Below, one piece after another: positions 9,191-17,248 of a DNA stretch of 35,424 bases. Under the pieces are notes generated by a model. It saw nothing but the letters and a program-made list of their open reading frames with translations. It made no database searches and had not been told where the DNA came from. The DNA is from an uncultured Colwellia sp. (lineage in GTDB: Bacteria > Pseudomonadota > Gammaproteobacteria > Enterobacterales > Alteromonadaceae). The stretch spans positions 1 through 35,424 of the forward strand of contig CAJXQI010000029.1 of assembly GCA_913058395.1 (NCBI GenBank), read 5' to 3'. The translations under genes and the position numbers were made by a program. Every line of letters starts with the position of its first letter. Position 1 is the stretch's first letter.

Positions 9191-9988
9191 GTGAATACAA
9201 TAAGAAAAAACATTTTGAATGCCAAAAACAGCCCTGCCATTATCGCGGTGGTGTTTTCATTACTCCTGGGCGCTTGTTCTTCAACGCCTTCATCTGAAGA
9301 AACGGTTTCGGATCCCAAAGATCCTTTAGAATCTATTAACCGTCCATTTTGGACGTTTACATGGGACTATGCTGATAAGTATGTATTTAAACCTGCCTCA
9401 GAAGGTTATGTTGAATATATGCCAACTGAGCTACGTTCAGGTGTTCATAATATGGCGCTGAACTTAAATGAACCATCAACGATTATCAATAATTTACTGC
9501 AAGCTAAGTTTACCGATGCCGCTAAATCAACAGGGCGTTTTGTTTTAAACTCTACGGTAGGTTTATTAGGTTTTTTCGATCCTGCAAGTGACTTTGGTTG
9601 GGACAGAAGCCAAGAAGAATTTGGTGAAGTATTAGGTAGCTATGGTGTCGGCGACGGACCTTATCTAGTTATACCTGCTTTAGGGCCATCATCTGTTCGT
9701 GAAGAAGTAGGAGACTTTGTTGATCGCTACTACTGGCCACTAGCCGTTATTGATTTTTGGCCTAACTTACTCCGTGCTGGAGTATTAGGACTTGAGGCCA
9801 GAGCATCATTAGCAGACCAAGAAGCGATTTTAAATGATGCGATTGACCCGTATGAATTTGTGAAAAATGCTTATTTTCAAAATATGCAATATAAAGTGTA
9901 TGACGGCAATCCACCGATTGAAGTTAACGCCGAAGAAGAAGAAGATATTGATGCATATTTAGATGAGTTAGATGAAATAGAGCCTTAG
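9191..9988 (+). CDS. mlaA: Outer-membrane lipoprotein MlaA (VacJ)
   Basis: MlaA sits in the outer membrane with porins, extracts mislocalised phospholipids from the outer leaflet and passes them to periplasmic MlaC. Taken from GTG at 9191 (AAGGA at 9179-9183 is well placed), the protein is 265 residues. Its signal peptide ends in lipobox LLGAC, with lipidated C29. The VacJ body follows, with DPLESINRPFWTFTW, the amphipathic loop region, and FGEVLGSYGVGDGPYLVIPALGPSSVRE, typical of the family. The C-terminus is very acidic. An mlaC-like gene lies about 3.7 kb away on the other strand, but mlaFEDB is not in the window. Confidence 0.93.
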   Translation: MNTIRKNILNAKNSPAIIAVVFSLLLGACSSTPSSEETVSDPKDPLESINRPFWTFTWDYADKYVFKPASEGYVEYMPTELRSGVHNMALNLNEPSTIINNLLQAKFTDAAKSTGRFVLNSTVGLLGFFDPASDFGWDRSQEEFGEVLGSYGVGDGPYLVIPALGPSSVREEVGDFVDRYYWPLAVIDFWPNLLRAGVLGLEARASLADQEAILNDAIDPYEFVKNAYFQNMQYKVYDGNPPIEVNAEEEEDIDAYLDELDEIEP

Positions 9989-10009
9989 TACGGCACTGTT
10001 AATTCATTG

Positions 10010-10040
10010 AAAAAAAGCGAACCTAGTGTTCGCTTTTTTT
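10010..10040. terminator. Bidirectional terminator between mlaA and the convergent gene
   Basis: A-run, stem AGCGAAC (10016-10022) / GTTCGCT (10028-10034), 5-nt loop, T-run. It works on both strands, and the last codons and stop of the minus-strand gene lie inside it. Confidence 0.85.
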
Positions 10041-10331
10041 GTATTGGTTAATCGCAGAATTTAAATGCTTAAGAGTGAAGTGCAGCATAATTGGTCTAAG
10101 AATAATAAAATAAGCCACTAAAACAACGACAATTGACGCAGCAATAGCAACACCTTGTAAATTAGCGATAAAGAGAAACGGTGGAATTAGTAGCATTAGC
10201 TTAATGATATTTAATATCAGCTTTTCTGGTGGTGATAACTTTGCCTGTGCCAATGCAATAATTGCTTGGCGCTGTTGTAGATTGAAAGGCACAAGTTCAG
10301 GAATTTTATTAGAAGAAAAGTAAATTGTCAT
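10023..10331 (-). CDS. Small membrane protein, probably DUF6170
   Basis: A 102-residue protein. The N-terminus, with IPELVPFNLQQRQAIIALA, looks like the short conserved helix of the DUF6170 proteins of Alteromonadales. Two hydrophobic segments follow (about 40-58 and 62-82, IAASIVVVLVAYFIIL), then a polar tail. Its function is unknown. It is convergent with mlaA and shares its terminator. I see no good Shine-Dalgarno before the ATG. The family name is from memory of the N-terminal pattern and is not certain. Confidence 0.65.
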   Translation of the reverse strand: MTIYFSSNKIPELVPFNLQQRQAIIALAQAKLSPPEKLILNIIKLMLLIPPFLFIANLQGVAIAASIVVVLVAYFIILRPIMLHFTLKHLNSAINQYKKSEH

Positions 10332-10567
10332 AAAACGGGTAATTTGTTGGCGATATTTGCCATATCATACAAAAATGATTGAGTTAGCGCCATGCACAAG
10401 CTATTTAATTCTTTAATACATTAGCACTTAATACTGTCACTGGTTTGGGGGATTAATTAGATAAATACATATTTAGTTAAACTAGTCTAATATCAAGCGT
10501 ATATGCAGTTATCCTTACTGATGTATTGGAAACTTGACCAGTAATACTAGAAAATTGTTAAAACGAG

Positions 10568-10596
10568 TTCCGCAGTCGCGCGCAATTTGTTAGAAT
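10568..10596 (+). promoter_or_regulatory. Candidate sigma-70 promoter for ribH-nusB-thiL-pgpA
   Basis: TAGAAT at 10591-10596 is a good -10 hexamer, 32 bp before the ribH start. The hexamer 17 bp upstream (TTCCGC, 10568-10573) is a poor -35. No FMN riboswitch fold is visible in the 297-bp gap upstream of ribH. Confidence 0.35.
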
Positions 10597-10628
10597 TGCC
10601 GAAATTTTTATCAGTAGGTGATTTTTAA

Positions 10629-11093
10629 ATGAATGTCGTAGAAGCTAACTTTGATGCAACCGGTAAGAAATTTGCCATCGTCGTCTCTCGTTTTAACAGT
10701 TTTGTTGTTGAAAGTTTACTTGAAGGTGCAGTAGATGCCCTTAAACGCCATGGTAATGTTGCTGATAGCGATATTACAGTAATTCGTGTGCCTGGCGCAT
10801 ATGAGCTGCCAGTTGCTGCTAAGAAAATTGCTGCTAAAGGTGGTTACGACGGTATCATCGCAATTGGTGCGGTAATTCGTGGTGGTACACCTCATTTTGA
10901 TTTTGTAGCGGGTGAGTGTAATAAAGGTTTAGCGCAGGTTGCAATGGAATATACCATGCCTGTAGCTTTTGGCGTTATTACGACCGATACCATTGAACAA
11001 GCTATTGACCGTGCAGGCCTGAAAGTAGGCAATAAAGGCGGAGAAGCTGCCTTAAGTGCATTAGAAATGGTTAATGTATTAGATAAGTTATAA
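10629..11093 (+). CDS. ribH: 6,7-dimethyl-8-ribityllumazine synthase
   Basis: Penultimate step of riboflavin synthesis: joins the ribitylamino-uracil intermediate and the four-carbon dihydroxybutanone phosphate. The 154-residue protein has the usual substrate-binding segments: VVSRFNSFV at the N-terminus, [13 protein letters not shown], and [17 protein letters not shown] with catalytic H89. AGGTGAT precedes the ATG. It heads a compact same-strand run, ribH-nusB-thiL-pgpA, a gene order widespread in gammaproteobacteria. The other riboflavin genes are not in the window. Confidence 0.97.
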   Translation: MNVVEANFDATGKKFAIVVSRFNSFVVESLLEGAVDALKRHGNVADSDITVIRVPGAYELPVAAKKIAAKGGYDGIIAIGAVIRGGTPHFDFVAGECNKGLAQVAMEYTMPVAFGVITTDTIEQAIDRAGLKVGNKGGEAALSALEMVNVLDKL

Positions 11094-11105
11094 CAGGATA
11101 TTTTT

Positions 11106-11522
11106 GTGAAACCATCACCTAGAAGAAAAGCCAGAGAATTAGCAGTACAAGCCGTATACTCTTGGCAATTAAGTCAAAATAACGTTTCTGACATTGAAGT
11201 GAACTTTTTGACTGAAAATAGTGCTCGTCGTTTTGACATTGAGTACTTTCAACAATTGTTCCGTGGCGTTTCGTCAAAAATTAGTAGCCTTGATGAAAAT
11301 ATTGCTCCTCATGTTGATCGTCCACTTGACGATGTAGATCATGTTGAAAAAGCAATTTTACGTGTTGCAGTGTTTGAATTAACTGACTGCCAAGATGTGC
11401 CTTACCGCGTTATTATTAATGAAGCGATTGAATTGGCAAAATCTTTTGCGGCTGACGATAGCCACAAATTTGTTAATGGCGTATTAGATAAGGTTGTTAA
11501 GCTCGTTCGCCCGAACGAGTAA
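11106..11522 (+). CDS. nusB: Transcription antitermination factor NusB
   Basis: An RNA-binding helical protein of 138 residues that, with NusE (S10), binds boxA in rRNA leaders to prevent premature termination. The family pattern is clear: [18 protein letters not shown] at the N-terminus, and then [33 protein letters not shown]. The start is GTG at 11106, preceded by AGGA at 11095-11098. It is 12 bp after ribH and 18 bp before thiL. Confidence 0.96.
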   Translation: MKPSPRRKARELAVQAVYSWQLSQNNVSDIEVNFLTENSARRFDIEYFQQLFRGVSSKISSLDENIAPHVDRPLDDVDHVEKAILRVAVFELTDCQDVPYRVIINEAIELAKSFAADDSHKFVNGVLDKVVKLVRPNE

Positions 11523-11540
11523 TACTAAATTGGTTGTACT

Positions 11541-12512
11541 ATGAAAGAGTTTGAATTGATCAAGCGCTTCTTTACTGAGCAAGCTATTAAACGTAAAGAT
11601 GTTTTGCTTGGGATCGGTGATGATTGTGCCTTAGTCAGCCCTTCAGAGCGCCAAAATATTGCAATAACAACAGATACTTTAGTTGCTGGTGTACACTTTC
11701 CACATGAAACCAGCGCTAAGGCTATCGGTCATAAATCTATTGCAGTTAACTTATCAGATCTTGCGGCAATGGGAGCTGAGCCAACGTGGGTCTCTTTGGC
11801 AATTACGATGCCCGAGGTTGATTTACAGTGGATCGAAGAGTTTTGTATTGGTGTTTTTGAACTCTGTGAGTTTTACAATGTTCAACTTATTGGTGGTGAT
11901 ACAACACAAGGACCATTAAGTATTACAGTAACGGCTCAAGGACTAACACCTGTAGATAAGCACATAACTCGTTCAGGCGCTAAACCTGGTGATTGGATTT
12001 ATGTTACGGGTGAAATTGGTGATGCGGCATTAGCATTAAAAGATATTTTTAATGAAGTTAATGTTGCCGATGAATATCGTGAACAAATTCGTCATAGCTT
12101 AGACTTTCCGCCGCCGAGAATTCTGGCCGGACAAGCATTACGCGAATATGCAAGTGCAGCAATTGACCTTTCTGATGGTTTAATTTCAGATCTAGAGCAT
12201 ATTTGTACATCGTCAAAAGTCGGCGCAAACATTGTGCTTGAAGACCTACCTATCTCAAATGCTTTACGTGATAGTGTTAGCATGGAAGAAGCGTTTGATA
12301 TTGCACTTGTTGGTGGTGATGACTACGAGTTATTGTTTACTGTTTCAGAAGACAATAAAGTTGGTATGGAAACAGCACTAGCAAATACCGGAAATACTAT
12401 TACCTGTATTGGCCAACTTAATGGTAGTGATAAAATTACCACAACGTTAGACAGTAAACCTGTGCCAATTAATGCTAAAAGTTTTGAGCATTTTTCTCAG
12501 AACAAAGGTTAA
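11541..12512 (+). CDS. thiL: Thiamine-monophosphate kinase
   Basis: ATP-dependent phosphorylation of thiamine monophosphate to the cofactor thiamine diphosphate. The 323-residue protein has PurM-like architecture: GIGDDCALV, TTDTLVAGVHF, HKSIAVNLSDLAAMGAEP (metal and nucleotide site), GGDTTQG, and AAIDLSDGLISDL with VGGDDYELLF in the C-terminal half. Length and motif order are normal. It sits 3 bp before pgpA in the ribH run. The ribosome-binding site is weak. Confidence 0.96.
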   Translation: MKEFELIKRFFTEQAIKRKDVLLGIGDDCALVSPSERQNIAITTDTLVAGVHFPHETSAKAIGHKSIAVNLSDLAAMGAEPTWVSLAITMPEVDLQWIEEFCIGVFELCEFYNVQLIGGDTTQGPLSITVTAQGLTPVDKHITRSGAKPGDWIYVTGEIGDAALALKDIFNEVNVADEYREQIRHSLDFPPPRILAGQALREYASAAIDLSDGLISDLEHICTSSKVGANIVLEDLPISNALRDSVSMEEAFDIALVGGDDYELLFTVSEDNKVGMETALANTGNTITCIGQLNGSDKITTTLDSKPVPINAKSFEHFSQNKG

Positions 12513-12515
12513 CGT

Positions 12516-12986
12516 ATGGCCGCCTCGACAGAAAACTTTCAACTTTCAAATCCTATTCATTTTTTAGCGCTAGGTTTTGGCAGTGGTTTAGCGCCAAAAG
12601 CGCCAGGCACATTTGGTACGCTTGCAGCAATTCCTGTGTTCTTTTTAGCAATGAATTTAGCAAATTTACACTATCTACTGTTATTGATAGTTATGAGCAT
12701 TGCTGGGGTTTATATTTGCGGTAAAGCTGCAAAAGATGCAGGGGTACATGACCACGGTGCAATTGTTTGGGATGAAATCGTTGGCTTTATGATCACCATG
12801 TATTTGATCCCAGTAAATTGGTTAACTGTGTTAGTTGGTTTCGCTTTATTTCGCTTTTTTGACATTTTAAAGCCATGGCCAATTTCTTACCTAGATAAAA
12901 ATTGCCATGGCGGCTTAGGTATTATGTTAGATGATATTGTTGCAGGAATAGCCGCTTGGGCTTGTATGATGCTGATTTTTTCGTAA
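12516..12986 (+). CDS. pgpA: Phosphatidylglycerophosphatase A
   Basis: Inner-membrane phosphatase making phosphatidylglycerol from its phosphate. The 156-residue protein carries the PgpA signatures GFGSGLAPKAPGTFGTLAAIP and the acidic catalytic motif WDEIVGFMITM. Hydrophobic helices follow, then FRFFDILKPWPISYLD and GGLGIMLDDIVAGI. AAAGG lies at the very end of thiL and the intergenic gap is 3 bp, so it is translationally close to thiL. A strong terminator follows, ending the run. Confidence 0.95.
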   Translation: MAASTENFQLSNPIHFLALGFGSGLAPKAPGTFGTLAAIPVFFLAMNLANLHYLLLLIVMSIAGVYICGKAAKDAGVHDHGAIVWDEIVGFMITMYLIPVNWLTVLVGFALFRFFDILKPWPISYLDKNCHGGLGIMLDDIVAGIAAWACMMLIFS

Positions 12987-13053
12987 AGTGAGCACTCGGT
13001 TTACTTTTATAAAAAGTTGAATTTGAAGCGACTTTTAATATAAAAGCACAAAG

Positions 13054-13086
13054 AAAAGCTCGCAATATTATTGCCGAGCTTTTTTT
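13054..13086. terminator. Bidirectional terminator after pgpA
   Basis: Stem AAAAGCTCG / CGAGCTTTT with an AT-rich loop and T-runs on both strands. It ends the ribH-nusB-thiL-pgpA run and can also serve the ferredoxin gene coming from the right. Confidence 0.85.
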
Positions 13087-13137
13087 ATCGCTAACGTAAA
13101 ATAAATCTATGGGTAGTTGAACGACTGAATGTTTTGG

Positions 13138-13383
13138 CTAACCGTGCATACGAAGAAATTTTGCGAGTAAGGTATCTTCGTCTTCGACTTTATCTGGATC
13201 TGGTTTTATGCAATCAATGGGGCAAACTGAAACACAGGTTGGTTTGTCATAATGGCCAATGCACTCAGTACATTTATCTACGTCAATCTCATAGATATTT
13301 TCGCCCATGGTAATGGCTTCATTGGGACATTCAGGATCACACATGTCACAGTTGATGCATGAGTCTAAGATTTTTAATGCCAT
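13138..13383 (-). CDS. yfhL: YfhL-type 2[4Fe-4S] ferredoxin
   Basis: Small electron carrier of 81 residues. The cysteine pattern is C9-x2-C12-x2-C15-x3-C19-P for one cluster, and C38-x2-C41, an eight-residue insertion (IGHYDKPT), C50-x3-C54-P for the other. The insertion between the cysteines of the second cluster and the C-terminal extension after C58 are typical of the Allochromatium/YfhL group rather than clostridial ferredoxins. Its redox partner is unknown. It appears monocistronic. Confidence 0.93.
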   Translation of the reverse strand: MALKILDSCINCDMCDPECPNEAITMGENIYEIDVDKCTECIGHYDKPTCVSVCPIDCIKPDPDKVEDEDTLLAKFLRMHG

Positions 13384-13689
13384 ACGCTTTTTTCTTAATT
13401 AATATTATATAAAACAAAGGGCAAGCCCGACCCGTTAGAAGTTTAGTTGGCTATCTTTTGTTGTTATTTATAGGGATTGAATTCGTTGATTGTACCATAA
13501 CAGCAAGACAATTTATTGATACAGAATTAGTTAATACAACCTGTACTTCAATTTCAAATGGGCGCATTTAACGAATCATACTACGCCTGAAAAATTAACT
13601 TATAGGTCGTTGTTATAGTTACATAAAATAAAGGCTCCTAAGATACCTTAGAAGCCTTTACATTGTATTTAGATAAATATTCTGTAGCA
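13384..13689. other. Intergenic region between yfhL and mlaC-like gene
   Basis: This 306-bp AT-rich gap holds the yfhL upstream region and, at its right end, the terminator of the mlaC-like gene. I see no further ORF, RNA gene or repeat in it. Confidence 0.6.
13626..13659 (-). terminator. Terminator of the mlaC-like gene
   Basis: Long imperfect stem AAAGGCTCCTAAG / CTTAGAAGCCTTT with a 4-nt loop. On the minus strand it is followed by a T-rich tract. It lies 30 bp after the stop of the mlaC-like gene. Confidence 0.8.
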
Positions 13690-14304
13690 CTATTTTGCGA
13701 TTGAAGCTAATTCCAACGTTACTTGATCTAAACCTAGCTCTGATATTTTTCGGTTAAATTCTGCTTGTTTACTACTCACTAACGATATGCCTTCAACAAT
13801 CATATCGTAAGCCTTCCATTGCTGTGACTTTTTGTCTTTGCGCATTTGGAAAGTAATTTTAATGTCTGGCTTACCAGCATCGACAATTTTAACGTCAACA
13901 GACGCTGATTTAGCTTTAGGTTTTAGCTTGACTTCAGGCTCAAACAGTACTTTTTGGTTATGATACTGTGTTAACGCGCCGGCATAGGTGCGCACTAAAT
14001 ATGAACGCATAGCAGTAACAAACTTTGCTCGTTGCTCTTTAGATGATTTTCTTAAATGCTTACCTAAAATTTTAAATGCAGCATATTTATAATCGATTGA
14101 AGGCATTAATTCTTCTTCAACAATTTCACGCATTAGTTCAGGAAACTTTTTCAAAGCACTTTGATTATCAGCAATTTTTGCAAATAATTTATTTCCTGTT
14201 ACTTCTATTACCTGATAAGGAGAAGCAGCAGGTGTGGCGACTTCAGCATAGCTGTTTTGCAATATGCCGGTGAGCAATACAACAAGTAATAGAAACTTTT
14301 TCAT
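13690..14304 (-). CDS. mlaC: MlaC-like periplasmic phospholipid-binding protein
   Basis: Protein of 204 residues with a cleavable signal peptide (MKKFLLLVVLLTGILQNSYA) and the MlaC/Ttg2D fold: FPELMREIVEEELMPSIDYKYAAFKILG near the N-terminus, SKEQRAKFVTAMRSYLVRTYAGAL in the middle, and QQWKAYDMIVEGISLV toward the C-terminus. MlaC shuttles phospholipids between outer-membrane MlaA and the inner-membrane MlaFEDB transporter. Here it stands alone, without mlaFEDB. Its promoter has a palindrome matching one in the adjacent tetR promoter, so it is probably controlled by that repressor. AAGGGTC precedes the ATG. Confidence 0.88.
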   Translation of the reverse strand: MKKFLLLVVLLTGILQNSYAEVATPAASPYQVIEVTGNKLFAKIADNQSALKKFPELMREIVEEELMPSIDYKYAAFKILGKHLRKSSKEQRAKFVTAMRSYLVRTYAGALTQYHNQKVLFEPEVKLKPKAKSASVDVKIVDAGKPDIKITFQMRKDKKSQQWKAYDMIVEGISLVSSKQAEFNRKISELGLDQVTLELASIAK

Positions 14305-14366
14305 GGTGACCCTTGCGTGATTAACGTTAAATTATAGTAGATATAGAAATTGTTGAGTATTATACA

Positions 14367-14386
14367 TACCGACCGCTCGGTCTGTA
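14367..14386. promoter_or_regulatory. Candidate TetR operator in the mlaC promoter
   Basis: Sequence TACCGACCGCTCGGTCTGTA is a 20-bp palindrome with one mismatched pair in nine, centred 72 bp upstream of the mlaC start. A perfect minus-strand -10, TATAAT, lies directly next to it at 14359-14364, so the palindrome covers the spacer and -35 region. It matches 14 of 20 positions of the palindrome in the tetR promoter. Confidence 0.7.
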
Positions 14387-14438
14387 AATGGTATTTAGGT
14401 GTAAGTTATAAGATAAAGTGTTAAAAAATGTTATCTAA

Positions 14439-14594
14439 TACCAATTGAATTAGGTAAGTGAGCAGTTATAAGTGAGGATAAATACTCAACAGCAAGGCGC
14501 TTGAATGAGAATGCTAGCGACTGGAATTGAAAGCAACGCAGGTTTTGGATAGTTAAGCCGCCTTAGAACTTTCGATTATTTATTTCAATTGGTA
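14439..14594. mobile_element. MITE-like element of 156 bp
   Basis: Perfect 11-bp terminal inverted repeats, TACCAATTGAA (14439-14449) and TTCAATTGGTA (14584-14594), bound a non-coding stretch. It lies between the mlaC operator and the tetR stop codon. The size, the terminal repeats and the lack of an ORF fit a miniature inverted-repeat element. If the outer TA on each side is the target duplication, an IS630/mariner-type transposase would be the expected source; this is inference. No second copy is visible in the window. Confidence 0.6.
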
Positions 14595-14614
14595 CAACTG
14601 CAAGTAATGATTGA

Positions 14615-15199
14615 TTATCGTCTTAGTTGCTGCAAATAACGACATAGCTCTTTAATAACTTTGTTGAATAACTCTTTATTTAATGAACTTTTACTTAAAC
14701 TTGAAGAGCCATGAAAGGTAGATACAATAAAGTAAGCAATTTGGCTAAAGTCTAGGTCAGGTTTTAATTGTGCCTCTATACGTTCTAAGTTTTCAGCAAT
14801 CAATTTATTCAATTGCTGCTGCATCGCAAGAATTCTTACACGAAAACCTTCATCAACAGCAGACATTTCTTGGCAAAGGTTATTTAAAGGACAACCGCAA
14901 ACCACTTCATCGCAGCTCATTTCTGTAGACATTGAGTTGAAAAAGTCAGATAGACCTTGAATTGGATCTTCAGATTGAACTGGGGGTTGCCAAAGCGCAA
15001 TAAAAGCTGGTGCGTATACCTCTTCAAAAACAGCGTAGCCAAGTTCCATTTTATTTGAAAAGTGGTGGTATAAAGCGCCCTTAGATATTTCACAGCGCGT
15101 TAGAATGCATGACAAACTTGTCGCGGTAAAACCATTTTTATGGATTTCATCAGCGCTAATTTCAAGTATTTTTTGACGGGTTTGCTCTGAATCTCTCAT
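14615..15199 (-). CDS. TetR/AcrR family transcriptional repressor
   Basis: A 194-residue regulator with an N-terminal TetR helix-turn-helix: TRQKILEISADEIHKNGFTA, then LSCILTRCEISKGALYHHFSNKMEL (about 28-52). The ligand-binding domain contains VVCGCPLNNLCQEMS, a Cys-rich form of the CPLGNLAQEM motif seen in one TetR subgroup, so thiol- or electrophile-type sensing is conceivable but unproven. It is cysteine-rich overall. A perfect palindrome fills its own promoter spacer, indicating autorepression. A related site lies before mlaC downstream. No efflux gene is adjacent. Confidence 0.92.
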   Translation of the reverse strand: MRDSEQTRQKILEISADEIHKNGFTATSLSCILTRCEISKGALYHHFSNKMELGYAVFEEVYAPAFIALWQPPVQSEDPIQGLSDFFNSMSTEMSCDEVVCGCPLNNLCQEMSAVDEGFRVRILAMQQQLNKLIAENLERIEAQLKPDLDFSQIAYFIVSTFHGSSSLSKSSLNKELFNKVIKELCRYLQQLRR

Positions 15200-15238
15200 G
15201 CTACTATCTCTAAGCTTAGGTAAAACTAGTTAAGTCGA

Positions 15239-15267
15239 GTTTAACCGACCGTAAGGTCGGTTGCCAA
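15239..15267 (-). promoter_or_regulatory. tetR promoter with perfect operator palindrome
   Basis: On the minus strand, -35 TTGGCA (15262-15267) and -10 TTAAAC (15239-15244) are separated by exactly 17 bp. The palindrome AACCGACCGTAAGGTCGGTT (15243-15262) has perfect 8-bp arms and fills the spacer. This is the classic position for autorepression by a TetR-family protein. Confidence 0.7.
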
Positions 15268-15414
15268 GAAGTACTTCGTAATTGTTTGTTATTCTCTGTG
15301 AACATCTCTATATAAAACTAGGGTTTTCCTAATGAAACTAGATAGTTTTTAAAGACTTGATAGGCTCAGCTGTATAAAACTCTGCTGATAGATAACCTTG
15401 ATTATTTTAAAATG

Positions 15415-15447
15415 AACATAGTACTAAGTGAAAAATAGTACTATGTT
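15415..15447. repeat. Perfect 12-bp inverted repeat (hairpin)
   Basis: AACATAGTACTA and TAGTACTATGTT flank the 9-nt loop AGTGAAAAA. It lies 155 bp downstream of the M24 peptidase stop on the minus strand and may be its terminator, but there is no proper T-run after it on either strand. It could also be a protein-binding palindrome. Confidence 0.5.
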
Positions 15448-15601
15448 TTAGTGATTCATCAGCCTCTGTAAAACACATGCTATAACTAAAAAGCTTTACG
15501 CATTTAGCATTGTTACCTTGTGTATGAGAGAGAATAAATTAATGTTGATACTTCCTAGCTTTGATACGACAAGCGAGAGAATGCATAATAACCATTAGAA
15601 A

Positions 15602-16945
15602 TTATTTATTAGGGCCAATGAATAAAAGCTTGGTTTGCCGCCCGTTGAGATACCAAACCCCTAATTGATCAAATATTGCATCCTCTTCTAACATTATTCT
15701 GATTTCTTTTTTCCATTGCTCAATATAAACGGCATTGTTCAGTTCAATGGAGTATGCAGTATTTAAATGTAGGGGATAGTCGCCGGAACCAGTTACTCCT
15801 CCTTGGGAGTCCCACATGCCGAGTGTAGTACCTGCTGCATGTCCATGATAGCCAAGCGGGTGTGTGTAAATAGTTGGTTTTAATCCTTTTGATATTGCCG
15901 CTTCTCGAGAGCGTTTCAATACCTCATTACCTGTTACACCAACTGAAAAGTTGCCAGTGAAAATATCTTGAAGTGTATTACCAGACATTAATGCTTCTTG
16001 TAAAAAACTTGGCGCTTGTTCTTCGTTTGTCTTTAACACGTATGCATGTTGTTGAGTGTCGGTATTAAGGCGTAAATAAGTGATACCGAAATCTACGTGT
16101 AACAAGTCACCCGGTAAAATAACTTTTAGGTCGTTACCATTGGTAAAGCTAGACTCATGATCAAAGGCTATGGTATCGCTACGCTGTATTGATACACTAG
16201 GGTGAAACCAAGTTTGCAGCTTTAGCTCGCGTACTCTTTCCCTAAACCACCACGCAACGTCATCAGTAGTTGTTTGGTTTGGTGTGATGACTTTATTTGA
16301 AAAACCTTCAGCAATAATATGATGAGCAATTTTAACTATATCTTTATAAACAGTGACTTCTTCAGGAATTCTTTGCTCTAACCATTCAATAGCTAATGGC
16401 TCTGCTGATACAAGTTTAGTTTTATAATGTTCTGGCAAATGTGCTAGTAGGTTTTCTTTATCCGTTGCTACAAGTCCATCGGCATGCGCCCAATGCTTTG
16501 ATTGGTTGATGCCTATTTTATTCGGTTTATGCTTCTTAATTAAATCGGTAAGTGCCAACCATTGATTAGGTTGTTTTGATTTATCCCACGCTTTTTCAAA
16601 TACATCCCCCACCTTATAAGGAGCAATTGCGTAAGCACCAATGCTTTGATCTTCTTTTCTAGCAAAAACAAGTATGGTGGTTCGGCGTGCCGATATCCAT
16701 GTAGCGGGTAAAAGCGTTTTAATAATTGGATCTTCATTGTATTCACGGCTGATGATAATCCACATATCCATGCTATGTTCATTCATCAATCGAGGCAGAA
16801 TTTGGTCAATACGTTTGACTATCATGTTATCAACAAATTTTGCTCTATCACGCATCGACAATATGGACTTTGATAGTTCAGATGAATTTACTGGCATTGC
16901 GCAGCTAGTAACAATCAGTAATAAAACATAAATGAAATAACGCAA
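15602..16945 (-). CDS. M24 family metallopeptidase (Xaa-Pro aminopeptidase-like), exported
   Basis: A 447-residue protein with an N-terminal signal and a possible lipobox (IVTSC at C15). A creatinase-like N-terminal domain (about 30-200) precedes a pita-bread M24 domain. Putative metal ligands are the two aspartates in LLHVDFGITYLRLNTDTQQ, the His in HPLGYHGHAAGT, and glutamates in YSIELNNAVYIEQW and IMLEEDA. The family removes N-terminal residues preceding proline or splits related substrates; the true substrate is unknown. It starts with TTG at 16945, supported by AAGGGAA at 16951-16957. It appears to stand alone. Confidence 0.85.
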   Translation of the reverse strand: MRYFIYVLLLIVTSCAMPVNSSELSKSILSMRDRAKFVDNMIVKRIDQILPRLMNEHSMDMWIIISREYNEDPIIKTLLPATWISARRTTILVFARKEDQSIGAYAIAPYKVGDVFEKAWDKSKQPNQWLALTDLIKKHKPNKIGINQSKHWAHADGLVATDKENLLAHLPEHYKTKLVSAEPLAIEWLEQRIPEEVTVYKDIVKIAHHIIAEGFSNKVITPNQTTTDDVAWWFRERVRELKLQTWFHPSVSIQRSDTIAFDHESSFTNGNDLKVILPGDLLHVDFGITYLRLNTDTQQHAYVLKTNEEQAPSFLQEALMSGNTLQDIFTGNFSVGVTGNEVLKRSREAAISKGLKPTIYTHPLGYHGHAAGTTLGMWDSQGGVTGSGDYPLHLNTAYSIELNNAVYIEQWKKEIRIMLEEDAIFDQLGVWYLNGRQTKLLFIGPNK

Positions 16946-17248
16946 AATACTTCCCTTTTGTTAATAATAGTGTTCTTAATGAAAACTAAGTTACGTGATT
17001 TAAAGTCAATATTCTACATAGATTAAGCTGTAACCTGTAATTGAATATATAACTTGGTTAAGTGCATTTGCTAGGAGAAATAAAGTAAATATTATAAGGG
17101 ATAGATGACTAGGGTATAAATAATTTCTTATTTTACTCTAAACTAATGAGTAATTATTTTGGCGATATTGGTATCTCTGTTGCCATGTTATTTAGAGAGA
17201 GTTACCCATGGTTTGTAAATGGCCTTTAGCTTAATTGATGTTTCATTT
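16946..17248. other. Intergenic region of 303 bp
   Basis: AT-rich stretch between the M24 peptidase gene and the end of the beta-helix/channel gene. I see no convincing ORF, terminator, tRNA or repeat here. Confidence 0.5.

Larger units (their letters stand above)
15200..15601. other. Intergenic region between tetR and the M24 peptidase
   Basis: The 402-bp gap contains the tetR promoter and operator and, at 15415-15447, a perfect 12-bp inverted repeat with a 9-nt loop. I see no ORF with a ribosome-binding site. Confidence 0.5.

Noticed and set aside
10332-10628. FMN riboswitch upstream of ribH
   Set aside because: None of the conserved RFN segments is visible; only a plausible promoter was found.
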